Shown piece by piece: positions 49,572 to 58,880 of a stretch of DNA of 64,000 bases. The DNA comes from Rhodoferax sp. (GTDB lineage Bacteria > Pseudomonadota > Gammaproteobacteria > Burkholderiales > Burkholderiaceae_C), in assembly GCF_028689305.1 (NCBI RefSeq), contig NZ_JAQTWM010000002.1, positions 41,724 through 105,723 on the forward strand, read 5' to 3'. The notes beneath the pieces are model-generated. The model saw nothing but the letters and a program-made list of their open reading frames with translations, had not been told where the DNA came from and did no database searches. A program made the translations under genes and the position numbers. Numbering within the stretch: position 1 is the first letter of the stretch; each line of letters starts with the position of its first letter.

Positions 49572-50348
49572 ATGTTGCAAGAAGAACGGATCCTGCGCAT
49601 ACGCAGTCTGCTGGCAAAGTTCCAGCACATCAGCATTGAACGCATCGCGCAAGATCTTGACGTGTCGCGTGAAACGGCGCGGCGTGATGTGCTGCAACTC
49701 GAAGCCCAGGGGGAGCTGCGTCGGGTGCATGGCGGCGTGGTGCTCAAGAGCCCTGAGCCCGAGCCGCCAGTGAGTGAGCGTGCCCGGGTCAACCAGAAAG
49801 AAAAACGCGCCATTGCCAAGGCTGCCCTGAAGTTGCTGCAGCCTGGCCAGACCGTGTTTCTGGATGCGGGCAGCACCACCACCATCCTGGCCGAAGAGCT
49901 GGCGTCGATGAGCGGCCTGACCCTCATCACCAACGGCCTGAACATCGCCCTCAAGCTGGGCACGGCTGACGGTAGCCATCTGCCACGCAACACGGTGCTG
50001 CTTCTGGGTGGCCGGATCGATGCCGGGGTGCAGGCCACTTACGGCGACGACACCATCAACGAGATCCACCGTTATCAGGCCGACATCGCGCTGCTGTCAC
50101 CCGTTGGCCTCTGCCGCCAGCATGGTGCCACCAGTTTCGAGCACCACGAGGCGAGCGTTGCCCGGGCCATGGCGCAACAGGCCCGGCACGTGGTGATTCT
50201 GGCTGACTACAGCAAGATCGGGCAGAGCAGCCGCGTCAGTTACGTCAAAACCAATGACATCGATACCATCGTCACCGACGCACGGGCACGGACGGTTCCC
50301 GGCTTTGCGGCGTTGCAGCGTGGCACGGCCCAACTGGTGATCGCCTGA
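49572..50348 (+). CDS. DeoR-family transcriptional regulator
   Basis: A 258-aa regulator. The N-terminal winged helix EERILRIRSLLAKFQHISIERIAQDLDVSRETARRDVLQLEAQGELRRVHGGVV is followed by a DeoRC ligand domain with FLDAGSTTTILAEEL. DeoR proteins usually sense phosphorylated small molecules, which fits an importer of an organophosphate. It lies 21 bp after the permease and probably controls the operon from 45682-45700. Confidence 0.9.
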   Translation: MLQEERILRIRSLLAKFQHISIERIAQDLDVSRETARRDVLQLEAQGELRRVHGGVVLKSPEPEPPVSERARVNQKEKRAIAKAALKLLQPGQTVFLDAGSTTTILAEELASMSGLTLITNGLNIALKLGTADGSHLPRNTVLLLGGRIDAGVQATYGDDTINEIHRYQADIALLSPVGLCRQHGATSFEHHEASVARAMAQQARHVVILADYSKIGQSSRVSYVKTNDIDTIVTDARARTVPGFAALQRGTAQLVIA

Positions 50349-50442
50349 GTACGCAGCACAGCTTACCTGGATGGGGCGGCCACTGCAGCAGCGGGTGGCG
50401 CGGGTAAAATCCAATGATTTTTCACCTTACAGGACTCCTCGC

Positions 50443-51639
50443 ATGTCACTCTTTTCTGCTGTCGAAATGGCCCCGCGCGACCCGATTCTGGGTCTGAACG
50501 AGCAGTACAACGCCGATACCAACCCCAACAAGGTCAACTTGGGCGTCGGCGTCTACTTTGACGACAACGGCAAATTGCCACTGCTGCAATGTGTGCAGGC
50601 TTTTGAAAAAACCATGATGGACAAGCCCACGGCCCGTGGTTACCTGCCGATTGACGGCATTGCCGCCTACGATGCTGCCGTCAAGGGCCTGGTGTTTGGT
50701 GCCGACAGCGAACCAGTCAAGTCTGGCCGCGTGGCCACGGTGCAGGGCATCGGCGGCACCGGCGGCCTGAAGATAGGCGCTGATTTCCTGAAGAAACTCA
50801 ACCCCGCAGCCAAGGTCCTGATTTCAGACCCGAGCTGGGAAAACCACCGCGCCCTGTTCACCAATGCCGGTTTCACGGTGGGCAGTTACCGCTACTACGA
50901 CGACCAGACCCGTGGCCTGAACTTTGACGGCATGCTGGCCGACCTGAACGCTGCTGCCCCCGGCACCGTTGTTGTCTTGCACGCCTGCTGCCACAACCCC
51001 ACCGGTTATGACATCACCCCAGCGCAGTGGGATCAGGTGATTGCCGTGGTCAAGGCCAAAAACCTGGTGCCGTTCCTGGACATGGCTTACCAGGGTTTCG
51101 GCCATGGCATTGCCGAAGATGGCGCGGTGATTGGCAAGTTCGTCGCCGCTGGCCTGGACTTCTTTGTTTCCACCTCGTTTTCCAAAAGCTTCAGCCTGTA
51201 CGGCGAGCGTGTCGGTGCCCTGTCGGTGTTGTGCGCCAGCAAGGAAGAAGCTGACCGGGTGCTGAGCCAACTCAAGATCGTGATCCGCACCAACTACAGC
51301 AACCCGCCCACCCATGGCGGTGCGATTGTGGCCGGCGTGTTGAACAACCCCGAGCTGCGTGCTCTGTGGGAAAAAGAACTCGGTGAAATGCGTGTGCGGA
51401 TCAAGGCCATGCGCCAGAAGCTGGTGGACGGCCTCAAGGCTGCGGGTGTCAAGCAGGACATGAGCTTCATCACCCAGCAAATTGGCATGTTCAGCTACTC
51501 TGGCCTGTCCAAGGAGCAAATGGTGCGCCTGCGCAGCGAGTTTGGCGTGTACGGCACCGACACCGGCCGCATGTGTGTGGCCGCGCTCAACAGCAAAAAC
51601 ATCGACTACGTTTGCGCCTGCATTGCCAAGGTCATGTAA
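50443..51639 (+). CDS. tyrB: aromatic/aspartate aminotransferase
   Basis: A 398-aa class I PLP aminotransferase. The Schiff-base Lys lies in STSFSKSFSLYGERVGAL, and HACCHNPTGYDITPAQW and YSNPPTHGG are AspC/TyrB signatures. It interconverts aromatic or dicarboxylic amino acids and 2-oxo acids; the preference is not decidable. AGGA upstream supports the ATG at 50443 over the ORF-track start. It ends just before a hairpin made by a dispersed repeat. Confidence 0.9.
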   Translation: MSLFSAVEMAPRDPILGLNEQYNADTNPNKVNLGVGVYFDDNGKLPLLQCVQAFEKTMMDKPTARGYLPIDGIAAYDAAVKGLVFGADSEPVKSGRVATVQGIGGTGGLKIGADFLKKLNPAAKVLISDPSWENHRALFTNAGFTVGSYRYYDDQTRGLNFDGMLADLNAAAPGTVVVLHACCHNPTGYDITPAQWDQVIAVVKAKNLVPFLDMAYQGFGHGIAEDGAVIGKFVAAGLDFFVSTSFSKSFSLYGERVGALSVLCASKEEADRVLSQLKIVIRTNYSNPPTHGGAIVAGVLNNPELRALWEKELGEMRVRIKAMRQKLVDGLKAAGVKQDMSFITQQIGMFSYSGLSKEQMVRLRSEFGVYGTDTGRMCVAALNSKNIDYVCACIAKVM

Positions 51640-51653
51640 ATCACTTCGTTGAT

Positions 51654-51712
51654 CCAATAAATAGCTGCTTAGCCCTTATGAAATAAAGGTCAGCAGCTAT
51701 TTTTTTGATAGT
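51654..51712 (-). repeat. dispersed repeat, copy 11 (after aminotransferase gene)
   Basis: On the minus strand ACTAT, 7 bases, ATAGCT, 19 bases, GGGCTAAGCAGCTATTTATT. Its two ends pair perfectly over 11 bp, giving the terminator listed at 51659. Confidence 0.85.
51659..51707 (+). terminator. intrinsic terminator formed by a dispersed repeat
   Basis: AAATAGCTGCT (51659-51669) pairs perfectly with AGCAGCTATTT (51692-51702), an 11-bp stem with a 22-base loop and a run of T on the plus strand immediately after. It lies 20 bp past the aminotransferase stop and would end that transcript. The stem is built from the repeat copy at 51654-51712. Confidence 0.6.
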
Positions 51713-51726
51713 AATCTGGCAACTTG

Positions 51727-52542
51727 ATGAAAACCTTGAACATCATTGGTGGTGGCCGCGTGGGACAGACCCTGGGCCGCCTGTTCCAGACCGCTGGTCT
51801 GTTCCAGGTACAGGCCACACTGACACGCTCCAGGGCCAGCGCTGAACACGCCGTGGAGTTCATTGGGGCGGGTCAAGCCTGCACCAGCCTGGCGGCGATG
51901 CCGGCAGCCGATGTCTGGATGCTGGCGGTGTCCGACCAGCAGATTTCGGTGGTGGCTGCTGAACTGGCGAGGCTTGCCCCTGCCCGGCCTGCTGCCCTGG
52001 CCTTTCATTGCAGTGGCGCCCTGGACTCGACCGAGTTGTCACCCCTGCGCCAGTGCGGCTGGTCTGTGGCCAGCGCCCATTGCCTGCTGAGTTTTGCCCG
52101 GCCCGAACTGGCGCTGGCACAGTTTGCCGGCACACCCTGCGCACTGGAGGGTGACGCTGCCGCACTTGACCTGCTGGATGCTGTTTTCACTGTCGTGGGC
52201 GGCCAATGCTTTCGCTTGGCAGCCCAGCACAAACTGCGTTATCACGCCGCTGCCGTGTTTGCCACCAACTTTCTGCCGGTGCTGCAGGATCTGGCGGAAC
52301 AACTGTGGCAGCACAGCGGTATGCCCGACGCTCTGGCGCAACAGATGCGCGAACGCCTGTTGCGCCATGCCGTCAACAACATCGTGGCGCTGGGACCCAA
52401 GGCCGCGCTAACTGGCCCGGCAGCGCGCGGTGATCTGTCCCTGGTGGCTGCCCAGGGGCAGTCGGTCACCCAATGGAATGCCGATGCCGGACAGGCCTAC
52501 CAGGCGCTCAGCCGTCTGGCTGGCAAGCTGACGCACTCCTGA
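51727..52542 (+). CDS. Rossmann-fold protein with DUF2520 domain
   Basis: A 271-aa protein. The N-terminal NIIGGGRVGQTLGRLF is a dinucleotide-binding motif, and VDVWMLAVSDQQI-like and ALAFHCSGALDSTEL segments match the Rossmann-like/DUF2520 family related to ProC and NADP-dependent dehydrogenases. The substrate is unknown. ATG 51727 is chosen over TTG 51724. Confidence 0.82.
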   Translation: MKTLNIIGGGRVGQTLGRLFQTAGLFQVQATLTRSRASAEHAVEFIGAGQACTSLAAMPAADVWMLAVSDQQISVVAAELARLAPARPAALAFHCSGALDSTELSPLRQCGWSVASAHCLLSFARPELALAQFAGTPCALEGDAAALDLLDAVFTVVGGQCFRLAAQHKLRYHAAAVFATNFLPVLQDLAEQLWQHSGMPDALAQQMRERLLRHAVNNIVALGPKAALTGPAARGDLSLVAAQGQSVTQWNADAGQAYQALSRLAGKLTHS

Positions 52543-52661
52543 GTTCCGGCGATCGTGGAATTGGCCGGTTTTTGTAAAATTTGGCACCGCTTCTGACCGT
52601 CGTTGATGATTTTGAATGTCGTTTTTGACACTCCTGTCACCCATTAGAGGGCAAGTGCTGT

Positions 52662-52676
52662 TATATTGCACTGCAA
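52662..52676 (+). promoter_or_regulatory. extended -10 and probable PhaR operator of phaZ
   Basis: TATATT (52662-52667) has a TG dinucleotide one base before it, forming an extended -10. TTGCACTGCAA (52666-52676) is a perfect dyad overlapping the -10 and the expected transcription start. It matches the TGC-N3-GCA core reported for PhaR, the repressor of PHB granule genes. The ATG-equivalent GTG is 23 bp downstream. Confidence 0.5.
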
Positions 52677-52698
52677 CATTTTTACAAAAGGTATTTTC

Positions 52699-54057
52699 GT
52701 GCTCTACAAACTCTACGAAACCCAGCGTTCGCTGATGGAGCCATTCACAGATCTGGCCCAATCTGCCGCAAAAATCTACGCCAATCCACTCTCTCCGCTG
52801 GGTCAGCACCCGTTGTCGCAGCGTATTTCTGCTGGCTACGATCTGCTGCACCGGCTGGGCAAAGACTACGAAAAGCCGGAATTTGGTCTGCGTACCGTCG
52901 ATGTGGACGGCATTGAGGTGGCTATCCATGAGCGCGTTGAAATCAAGAAGCCCTTTTGTGAACTGCGTCGCTTCAAACGTTTCACCGATGACGTCAACAC
53001 CTTGACCAAGCTCAAGGACCAGCCCGCTGTGCTGATTGTGGCGCCGCTGTCTGGACACTATGCCACCCTGCTGCGTGACACCGTCAAAACCATGCTCAAG
53101 GACCACAAGGTGTACATCACCGACTGGACCAATGCCCGCCTGGTGCCGATGTCCGACGGTGAATTTCATCTGGATGATTACGTCAACTACGTTCAGGAGT
53201 TCATCCGCCACGTGCAGCGGCGCTACGGCAATTGCCATGTCATGAGTGTCTGCCAGCCCACAGTGCCCGTGCTGGCTGCCGTGTCGCTGATGGCCAGTCG
53301 GGGGGAAACCACACCGCTGAGCATGGTCATGATGGGGGGCCCGATTGACGCCCGCAAATCACCCACGGCGGTGAACAACCTGGCCATGAACAAGAGCATC
53401 GAGTGGTTTGAACACAATGTGATCTACCGCGTGCCCACCCGTTTCCCGGGTGCCGGCCGCAAGGTTTACCCCGGTTTCCTGCAGCACTCGGGTTTTGTGG
53501 CGATGAACCCGAGCAACCATGCCCGCAGCCACTACGACTACTTCAAGGACTTGATCAAGGGTGACGGTGCCAGCGCCGAAGCCCACCGCAAGTTTTATGA
53601 CGAGTACAACGCCGTCCTGGACATGGATGCGCCGTACTACCTGGAGACCATCAAAACCGTGTTCCAGGAGTTCAAACTGGTCAACGGCACCTGGGACGTG
53701 AAAGGTGTGAATGGCAAGGTGGAGCGCGTCCACCCTGAGGACATCACCAGTACAGCGCTGCTGTCGGTAGAAGGTGAGCTTGACGACATTTCCGGTTCGG
53801 GCCAGACGGCTGCGGTGCACACCATTTGCAGCGGTGTCGACAAATCCATGCAGCAGCATCTGGAAGTGGAAGGTGCTGGCCACTACGGCATTTTTGCCGG
53901 TCGCCGCTGGCGCGAGGTGGTCTACCCGAAGATCCGGGCCTTTATTCAGAACCACCAGGCTGTGCCCCCCATGGCCGAGGCCCATGAAGCGCCTGTGACG
54001 CCGAAGGCCACAGCCAAACGGACCACAGCCAAACGCAGCAGCTCTCCCAAGGAATGA
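52699..54057 (+). CDS. phaZ: intracellular poly(3-hydroxybutyrate) depolymerase
   Basis: A 452-aa PhaZ of the Ralstonia intracellular class. The nucleophile elbow reads [12 protein letters not shown], with Cys in place of Ser as in R. eutropha PhaZa1. The N-terminal [16 protein letters not shown] is typical. It starts with GTG at 52699 behind AAAGG. A Lys/Ala/Thr-rich tail ([19 protein letters not shown]) may bind granules or DNA. It overlaps rnfB as ATGA, so the two are coupled. Confidence 0.93.
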   Translation: MLYKLYETQRSLMEPFTDLAQSAAKIYANPLSPLGQHPLSQRISAGYDLLHRLGKDYEKPEFGLRTVDVDGIEVAIHERVEIKKPFCELRRFKRFTDDVNTLTKLKDQPAVLIVAPLSGHYATLLRDTVKTMLKDHKVYITDWTNARLVPMSDGEFHLDDYVNYVQEFIRHVQRRYGNCHVMSVCQPTVPVLAAVSLMASRGETTPLSMVMMGGPIDARKSPTAVNNLAMNKSIEWFEHNVIYRVPTRFPGAGRKVYPGFLQHSGFVAMNPSNHARSHYDYFKDLIKGDGASAEAHRKFYDEYNAVLDMDAPYYLETIKTVFQEFKLVNGTWDVKGVNGKVERVHPEDITSTALLSVEGELDDISGSGQTAAVHTICSGVDKSMQQHLEVEGAGHYGIFAGRRWREVVYPKIRAFIQNHQAVPPMAEAHEAPVTPKATAKRTTAKRSSSPKE

Positions 54058-54722
54058 CGGATCTGGCCGCCAAGATTCTGGCGGTGCTGCCGCAAACGCA
54101 GTGCACACGTTGCGGTTATGCGGATTGTGCTGCTTACGCCCAGGCACTTGCCACCGGCAGCGCCAACATCAACCAGTGCCCGCCCGGTGGCGCGGACGGT
54201 GTGACGCGGCTGGCAGCCCTGACCCAGCGCCCACCCTTGCCGCTCAATCCAGATCACGGTCTGGAGGGCCCGCGCACCGTGGCTTTCATTGACGAAAACT
54301 GGTGCATTGGCTGCACGCTGTGCATCAAGGCCTGTCCAGTGGACGCCATCGTTGGTGCCAACAAGCTGATGCACACAGTGATTGAACCCCATTGCACTGG
54401 GTGTGAGCTGTGTCTGCCCGTGTGCCCGGTGGACTGCATCTTGCTTGAAAACGTCTCCGGCACCGCCACCGGATGGCAGGCCTGGACCCAGGCGCAGGCT
54501 GATGAAGCCCGTAGTCGCTACGAATTCAGTAGCTATAAACGCAAGCGGGATGCGGGCGAGAATGCCAAAAGGCTTGAAGAAAAAGCCCGTCTCAAGCTCT
54601 CGGATCTGGCGGCTCATTCACAACACACCGACCCGGTCATTCTGGACAAGAAACGCGCCGTGATTGAAGCTGCCCTGGCCCGAGCGCGGGCCAAACGTGG
54701 CGCAGACCCTGCTCCCGGCTAA
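54054..54722 (+). CDS. rnfB: RnfB/RsxB-type electron transfer ferredoxin
   Basis: A 222-aa Fe-S protein. An N-terminal 4Fe-4S domain ([14 protein letters not shown]...QCPPGG) is followed by two ferredoxin clusters ([16 protein letters not shown] and [16 protein letters not shown]), then a basic helical tail. It lacks the usual membrane anchor and the other rnf genes are absent nearby, as in many Burkholderiales where it stands alone. Its partner is unknown. Confidence 0.9.
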   Translation: MTDLAAKILAVLPQTQCTRCGYADCAAYAQALATGSANINQCPPGGADGVTRLAALTQRPPLPLNPDHGLEGPRTVAFIDENWCIGCTLCIKACPVDAIVGANKLMHTVIEPHCTGCELCLPVCPVDCILLENVSGTATGWQAWTQAQADEARSRYEFSSYKRKRDAGENAKRLEEKARLKLSDLAAHSQHTDPVILDKKRAVIEAALARARAKRGADPAPG

Positions 54723-54737
54723 GTCCGCTGGCGCTCG

Positions 54738-56231
54738 TCAGTTCGCCAGATTCTTGTAGACCCCACAGCCCACGGCCATGTCATCGGCCAGCTCCACATA
54801 AGACATCTTGGACTGCACCCGTCCGGTGGTCGGGTTGTTGATGTCATACTCAACCCAGCCCGGCTCCCGCGCAGCCTGCTGGTAAATGGCATGGAGCAAA
54901 CCCGCTCCATCAATGCCGGGAATGTCCTGCACCCGGGTGCCGACCTTGGATGGGTTGCCGCCAAAAGCCAGGTAGGTGCCTTGTTTGTCCAGCACAAACA
55001 CGTACATGTCCCGGTCAAAAAAGCCCTGGTTGCGGTCGGTGATGTCACGCAAAAACGTGTCTCGCGAACCGGTGCGGTGCCAATGCTGCATGGCACGGGT
55101 CACCAGATCGACCGCTTCTTCTGGCGTGCCCTGCTGTAGCTTGAACAGGGCAAATCCCTCAACCAGCGTCGCGGCCCGGTATTTCAGGTTGGTGGACTGG
55201 GCCACGGCGTGTTCGACCATCTGTGCATTGTGCTGGGTGATCTGGTCGAGCTGGCGTACCGCAGAAGTGATCTCACTGAGGCCATGGCTTTGCTCCGCAC
55301 TGGAATTCGAGATTTGCGCCATATTGGCGGCAACATCCCGGATACCGGAAACAATGCGCGTGATCTGATCACCCGCCTGGCGAATGCTGGTGACACTGGT
55401 GCCCACCTGGGTGGACGATGTGCCAATAAGCTGGCGAATTTCCTTGGCTGACTCCGCCGAGCGCTGCGCCAGCGAGCGCACCTCGCTGGCCACCACGGCA
55501 AAACCACGCCCCGACTCGCCGGCCCGGGCCGCCTCGACAGCGGCGTTGAGCGCCAGGATATTGGTCTGGAAAGCCAAACCGTCAATCACACCAATGATTT
55601 CTTCCATGCGTTTGGCGCTGCCCTGGATCAATTCGATCGATGCAATCGCCTCATTCATGGCACGCACACCATCCTCGGCCATGTCACGCACACCTGCGGC
55701 ACGGGTGTTGGCGTCACCGGCCATGCGGGCGTTTTCATTCACCGCCGTGGACAAATCTTCAACGCTGGCGGCAGTTTGCTCAAGGCTGGCGGCCTGCTGT
55801 TCGGTGCGATGGGAGAGTTCCTGATTACCAGTGGCCAGACTGTTGCCGGCATGGGACACAAAGGCGGCATTGCTGCGGACATTGGCCACCATTTCCGAAA
55901 TGCTGGTGCTGAGCTTGTAACTGGCATCAAGCAAGGCGGCTACTTCGTCATGCCCGCCCAACACGGGTTTGAAGCGCAAATCACCACGAACCAGATGATG
56001 CAAGGCTTCGTCAACCCGCGCCAAGCCACGGGCCAAGGCCAAATACAAGGCCAGAGCCAGATACAGGGTCAGGCCGGCGCCCAGCAGCGCCAGCCAGAAC
56101 CCGACACTGTCTGATACCGTCAACGCGAGTCCCATGGTCACCATGAACATGATTGACAGCAACAGAAACCGGGCCGCCAGCCCCAAACGTGACAACAGCC
56201 ACCAGCCCGGGATCATCATCACTTTAAACAT
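54738..56231 (-). CDS. chemoreceptor with C-terminal Cache domain
   Basis: A 497-aa methyl-accepting chemotaxis protein. Two membrane helices (about residues 15-55) are separated by almost no periplasmic loop, followed by a HAMP-like linker. The signalling hairpin contains IIGVIDGLAFQTNILALNAAVEAARAGESGRGFAVVASEVRSLAQRSAESAKEI. After the methylation helices a Cache-like domain runs from about 385 to the end (DRDMYVFVLDKQGTYLAFGGNPSKVG). ATG 56231 with AAGG upstream is chosen over 56270. It converges on rnfB. Confidence 0.9.
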   Translation of the reverse strand: MFKVMMIPGWWLLSRLGLAARFLLLSIMFMVTMGLALTVSDSVGFWLALLGAGLTLYLALALYLALARGLARVDEALHHLVRGDLRFKPVLGGHDEVAALLDASYKLSTSISEMVANVRSNAAFVSHAGNSLATGNQELSHRTEQQAASLEQTAASVEDLSTAVNENARMAGDANTRAAGVRDMAEDGVRAMNEAIASIELIQGSAKRMEEIIGVIDGLAFQTNILALNAAVEAARAGESGRGFAVVASEVRSLAQRSAESAKEIRQLIGTSSTQVGTSVTSIRQAGDQITRIVSGIRDVAANMAQISNSSAEQSHGLSEITSAVRQLDQITQHNAQMVEHAVAQSTNLKYRAATLVEGFALFKLQQGTPEEAVDLVTRAMQHWHRTGSRDTFLRDITDRNQGFFDRDMYVFVLDKQGTYLAFGGNPSKVGTRVQDIPGIDGAGLLHAIYQQAAREPGWVEYDINNPTTGRVQSKMSYVELADDMAVGCGVYKNLAN

Positions 56232-56299
56232 CTGGCCTTCCTTGCATTTCTGTGAGCGCGGCGCCATCATACAGTGCAGTTATCCTTGCCTGCCCCGTG

Positions 56300-56321
56300 C
56301 TGCTGCCAACACTGGCAGCAG
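56300..56321. other. 9-bp perfect hairpin between epimerase and chemoreceptor genes
   Basis: CTGCTGCCA and TGGCAGCAG flank a 4-base loop, 9 bp past the epimerase stop. Position suggests a transcript end for the propionate operon, but no T-run follows on the minus strand. It could instead be an RNA-stabilising hairpin. Confidence 0.45.
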
Positions 56322-56329
56322 AAAATCAT

Positions 56330-56815
56330 TCAAGCGAGTGCCGTAAACGCCCGGATGACTTCGGGTGGTGCCTGCACCAGCTCAATCAATACCCCCTCGC
56401 CTGCAATCGGGAACTCTTCATTGGCCTTGGGGTGCAAAAAACAGATGTCAAAACCAGCGGCACCCTGGCGGATACCGCCGGGTGCAAAACGCACACCCTG
56501 GGCGCTGAGCCACGCCACCGCCGCGAGCAGGTCGTCAATCCACAGCCCCACATGGTTCAGTGGTGTGGTGTGCACAGCCGGCTTCTTGTCGGGGTCCATG
56601 GGTTGCATCAGGTCGACCTCGACCTTGAACGGCCCACTGCCCATGGCGCAAATGTCTTCGTCGACGTTTTCACGCTCGCTCTGAAACGTGCCGGTAACCT
56701 CCAGCCCGAGCATGTCGACCCAGAGTTTTTTCATCTGGTCCTTGCTGGTGCCTCCGATGGCGATTTGCTGGATACCCAGAACCTTGAACGGGCGCTGGTT
56801 GGTCTGGCTGCTCAT
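56330..56815 (-). CDS. mce: VOC-family protein, probable methylmalonyl-CoA epimerase
   Basis: A 161-aa glyoxalase-fold protein. The C-terminal half ([25 protein letters not shown]...[10 protein letters not shown]) resembles methylmalonyl-CoA epimerase closely, and it ends the pcc operon, overlapping pccA by 4 bp. The first metal ligand, usually His in an LDHIAIA-type strand, is Gln here (GIQQIAIGG). The role is therefore likely from context but the metal site is altered. The alternative is a generic VOC lyase. Confidence 0.75.
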   Translation of the reverse strand: MSSQTNQRPFKVLGIQQIAIGGTSKDQMKKLWVDMLGLEVTGTFQSERENVDEDICAMGSGPFKVEVDLMQPMDPDKKPAVHTTPLNHVGLWIDDLLAAVAWLSAQGVRFAPGGIRQGAAGFDICFLHPKANEEFPIAGEGVLIELVQAPPEVIRAFTALA

Positions 56816-58860
56816 ACAAACTCCACAATCGGCTGGTCCACCGTGAGACTTTCCCCCTTGGCCGCCAGCACCTTGCCTACCACACCGTCCGCCGCGGCAA
56901 ACAGCACGTTTTCCATCTTCATGGCTTCGATCACGGCCACCCGTTCCCCGGCCAACACCTTCTGCCCCACCTGAACGGCCACATCCACCAGCAAACCAGG
57001 CATGGGAGAGAGCACATAACGGCTCATGTCTGGCGGGGCCTTGAAGGGCATCAGGGCATGCAGCTCGGCCATGCGGGGCGAGACCACCAGCACATCGATG
57101 CGGGTCCCGTTGTGCTGCAGGCGCAGCGCCAGCGGGTTTTTCGGGGTCCCCCGTTCCACCTGAGCGGTAAACGGCTGGCCATTGCAGGTACCGGTGATAC
57201 AGACATCATTGAGCCGGGAATCGCTGTGAATTTCATAACTGCTGGCCCCCATCCTGATGCACGCCTGCCCGGTTTCACCGGCAAATTCATCCACATGCAC
57301 GGGGGTGTAGGCATTGCTACCATCCGGACCCAGTGTGACCACCACATAGTCGCTGCCAACATTCACCGCGTAGCCAGGCAGCTGACCACTCAACCCGGCG
57401 GCGCGCACGCGGGATTTGCGACGCACAAACGCAGCCAGTGCAATCAGGAAATGGGGGTCCTCATGCGGCACATCCTCGGCCCGGAAGCCGCTGGCGTAGT
57501 TTTCGGCAATGAACCCGGTATTGAAATCGCCGGCAACAAATTTGGGATGAGCCAGCAAAGCAGCCTGGAACGGGATGTTGCTGCTGATGCCGCGAATGAC
57601 AAAACCGTTCAGGGCTTCGCGCATCTTGGCAATGGCATCGAGCCGGTCAGTGCCGTGCACAATGAGCTTGGCGATCATCGAGTCGTAATACATCGGGATC
57701 TCGCCACCGTCCTGCACACCGGTGTCGACCCGCACGCCAAACCAGTCCAGGGTGTTGGCCTGGAACATGGTCTGCCTGGGCGGTGTAAAGCGCACCAGGC
57801 GGCCGGTGGAGGGTAGGAAGTTGCGGAACGGGTCTTCGGCGTTGATGCGGCATTCGATCGCCCAGCCGTTGCGCTTGACTTCGGCCTGAGTCATGGGCAG
57901 TTTCTCACCCGCAGCCACGCGGATCATCAGTTCCACCAGATCCAGCCCGGTGATGCACTCGGTGACCGGGTGCTCCACCTGCAGGCGGGTGTTCATTTCC
58001 AGGAAGTAGAAGCTCTGGTCTTTGCCGACAACGAACTCGACCGTACCCGCGCTCTGGTATTTGACGGCCTTGGCCAAGGCCACGGCCTGCTCGCCCATGG
58101 CCTTGCGCGTGGCGTCGCTGATGAAGGGGCTGGGGGCTTCCTCGATCACCTTCTGGTGACGGCGCTGGATGGAGCATTCGCGCTCGTTGAGGTACAGCAC
58201 GTTGCCGTGGGCATCACCGATCAACTGGATTTCGATGTGACGCGGCTCTTCGACGAACTTTTCCACAAACACACGGTCGTCGGCAAAACTGTTGCGGGCC
58301 TCATTGCTGCAACTGGTGAAACCTTCAAAGGCTTCCTTGTCGTTGTAGGCCACACGCAAGCCCTTGCCACCACCACCGGCGCTGGCCTTGATCATCACCG
58401 GGTAGCCAATGCCTTTGGCAATTTCAACGGCCTTTTCAGCCGATTCAATGGCGCTGTTGACACCGGGAATGCAGTTGACACCGGCCGAACCGGCGAGTTT
58501 TTTCGACTCGATCTTGTCGCCCATGGCCGCCATCGAGTAGTGCTTGGGGCCGATGAAGACAATGCCCTCTTCTTCCACCCGCTTGGCAAATTCAGCGTTT
58601 TCACTGAGGAAGCCATAGCCGGGGTGCAAGGCTTCAGCGCCGGTTTGTTTGCAGGCGGCGATGATCTTGTCTGCCACCAGGTAACTCTCGCGGCTGGCGG
58701 GAGCCCCAATGTGCACAGCTTCGTCAGCCAGCAGCACATGGCGGGCGTCACGGTCGGCATCCGAATACACAGCCACGGTCTTGATGCCCATCTTCTGGGC
58801 GGTGCGAATCACACGGCAGGCGATTTCACCCCGATTTGCGATCAGTATCTTCTTAAACAT
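56812..58860 (-). CDS. pccA: propionyl-CoA carboxylase biotin-containing subunit
   Basis: A 682-aa protein. The biotin carboxylase domain comes first ([22 protein letters not shown]-grasp [27 protein letters not shown]), then a BT linker domain and a C-terminal biotinyl domain with EAMKMENVL. The start at 58860 is the family start; the ORF-track adds 17 codons. With pccB and the mutase operon it should make methylmalonyl-CoA; activity on acetyl-CoA cannot be excluded. Confidence 0.94.
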   Translation of the reverse strand: MFKKILIANRGEIACRVIRTAQKMGIKTVAVYSDADRDARHVLLADEAVHIGAPASRESYLVADKIIAACKQTGAEALHPGYGFLSENAEFAKRVEEEGIVFIGPKHYSMAAMGDKIESKKLAGSAGVNCIPGVNSAIESAEKAVEIAKGIGYPVMIKASAGGGGKGLRVAYNDKEAFEGFTSCSNEARNSFADDRVFVEKFVEEPRHIEIQLIGDAHGNVLYLNERECSIQRRHQKVIEEAPSPFISDATRKAMGEQAVALAKAVKYQSAGTVEFVVGKDQSFYFLEMNTRLQVEHPVTECITGLDLVELMIRVAAGEKLPMTQAEVKRNGWAIECRINAEDPFRNFLPSTGRLVRFTPPRQTMFQANTLDWFGVRVDTGVQDGGEIPMYYDSMIAKLIVHGTDRLDAIAKMREALNGFVIRGISSNIPFQAALLAHPKFVAGDFNTGFIAENYASGFRAEDVPHEDPHFLIALAAFVRRKSRVRAAGLSGQLPGYAVNVGSDYVVVTLGPDGSNAYTPVHVDEFAGETGQACIRMGASSYEIHSDSRLNDVCITGTCNGQPFTAQVERGTPKNPLALRLQHNGTRIDVLVVSPRMAELHALMPFKAPPDMSRYVLSPMPGLLVDVAVQVGQKVLAGERVAVIEAMKMENVLFAAADGVVGKVLAAKGESLTVDQPIVEFV

Positions 58861-58880
58861 GTTCTTGTTCTCCTCGGGTC

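Noticed and set aside
48312-50069. 585-aa minus-strand ORF across the permease and DeoR genes
   Set aside because: It is antisense to two well-supported genes and rich in His/Gln/Arg, a typical shadow frame.
54485-54550. Repeat-like sequence in rnfB (ATAGCT ... GGGCT)
   Set aside because: The spacing is 20 instead of the invariant 19 and the outer parts do not match, so it was left out of the family.
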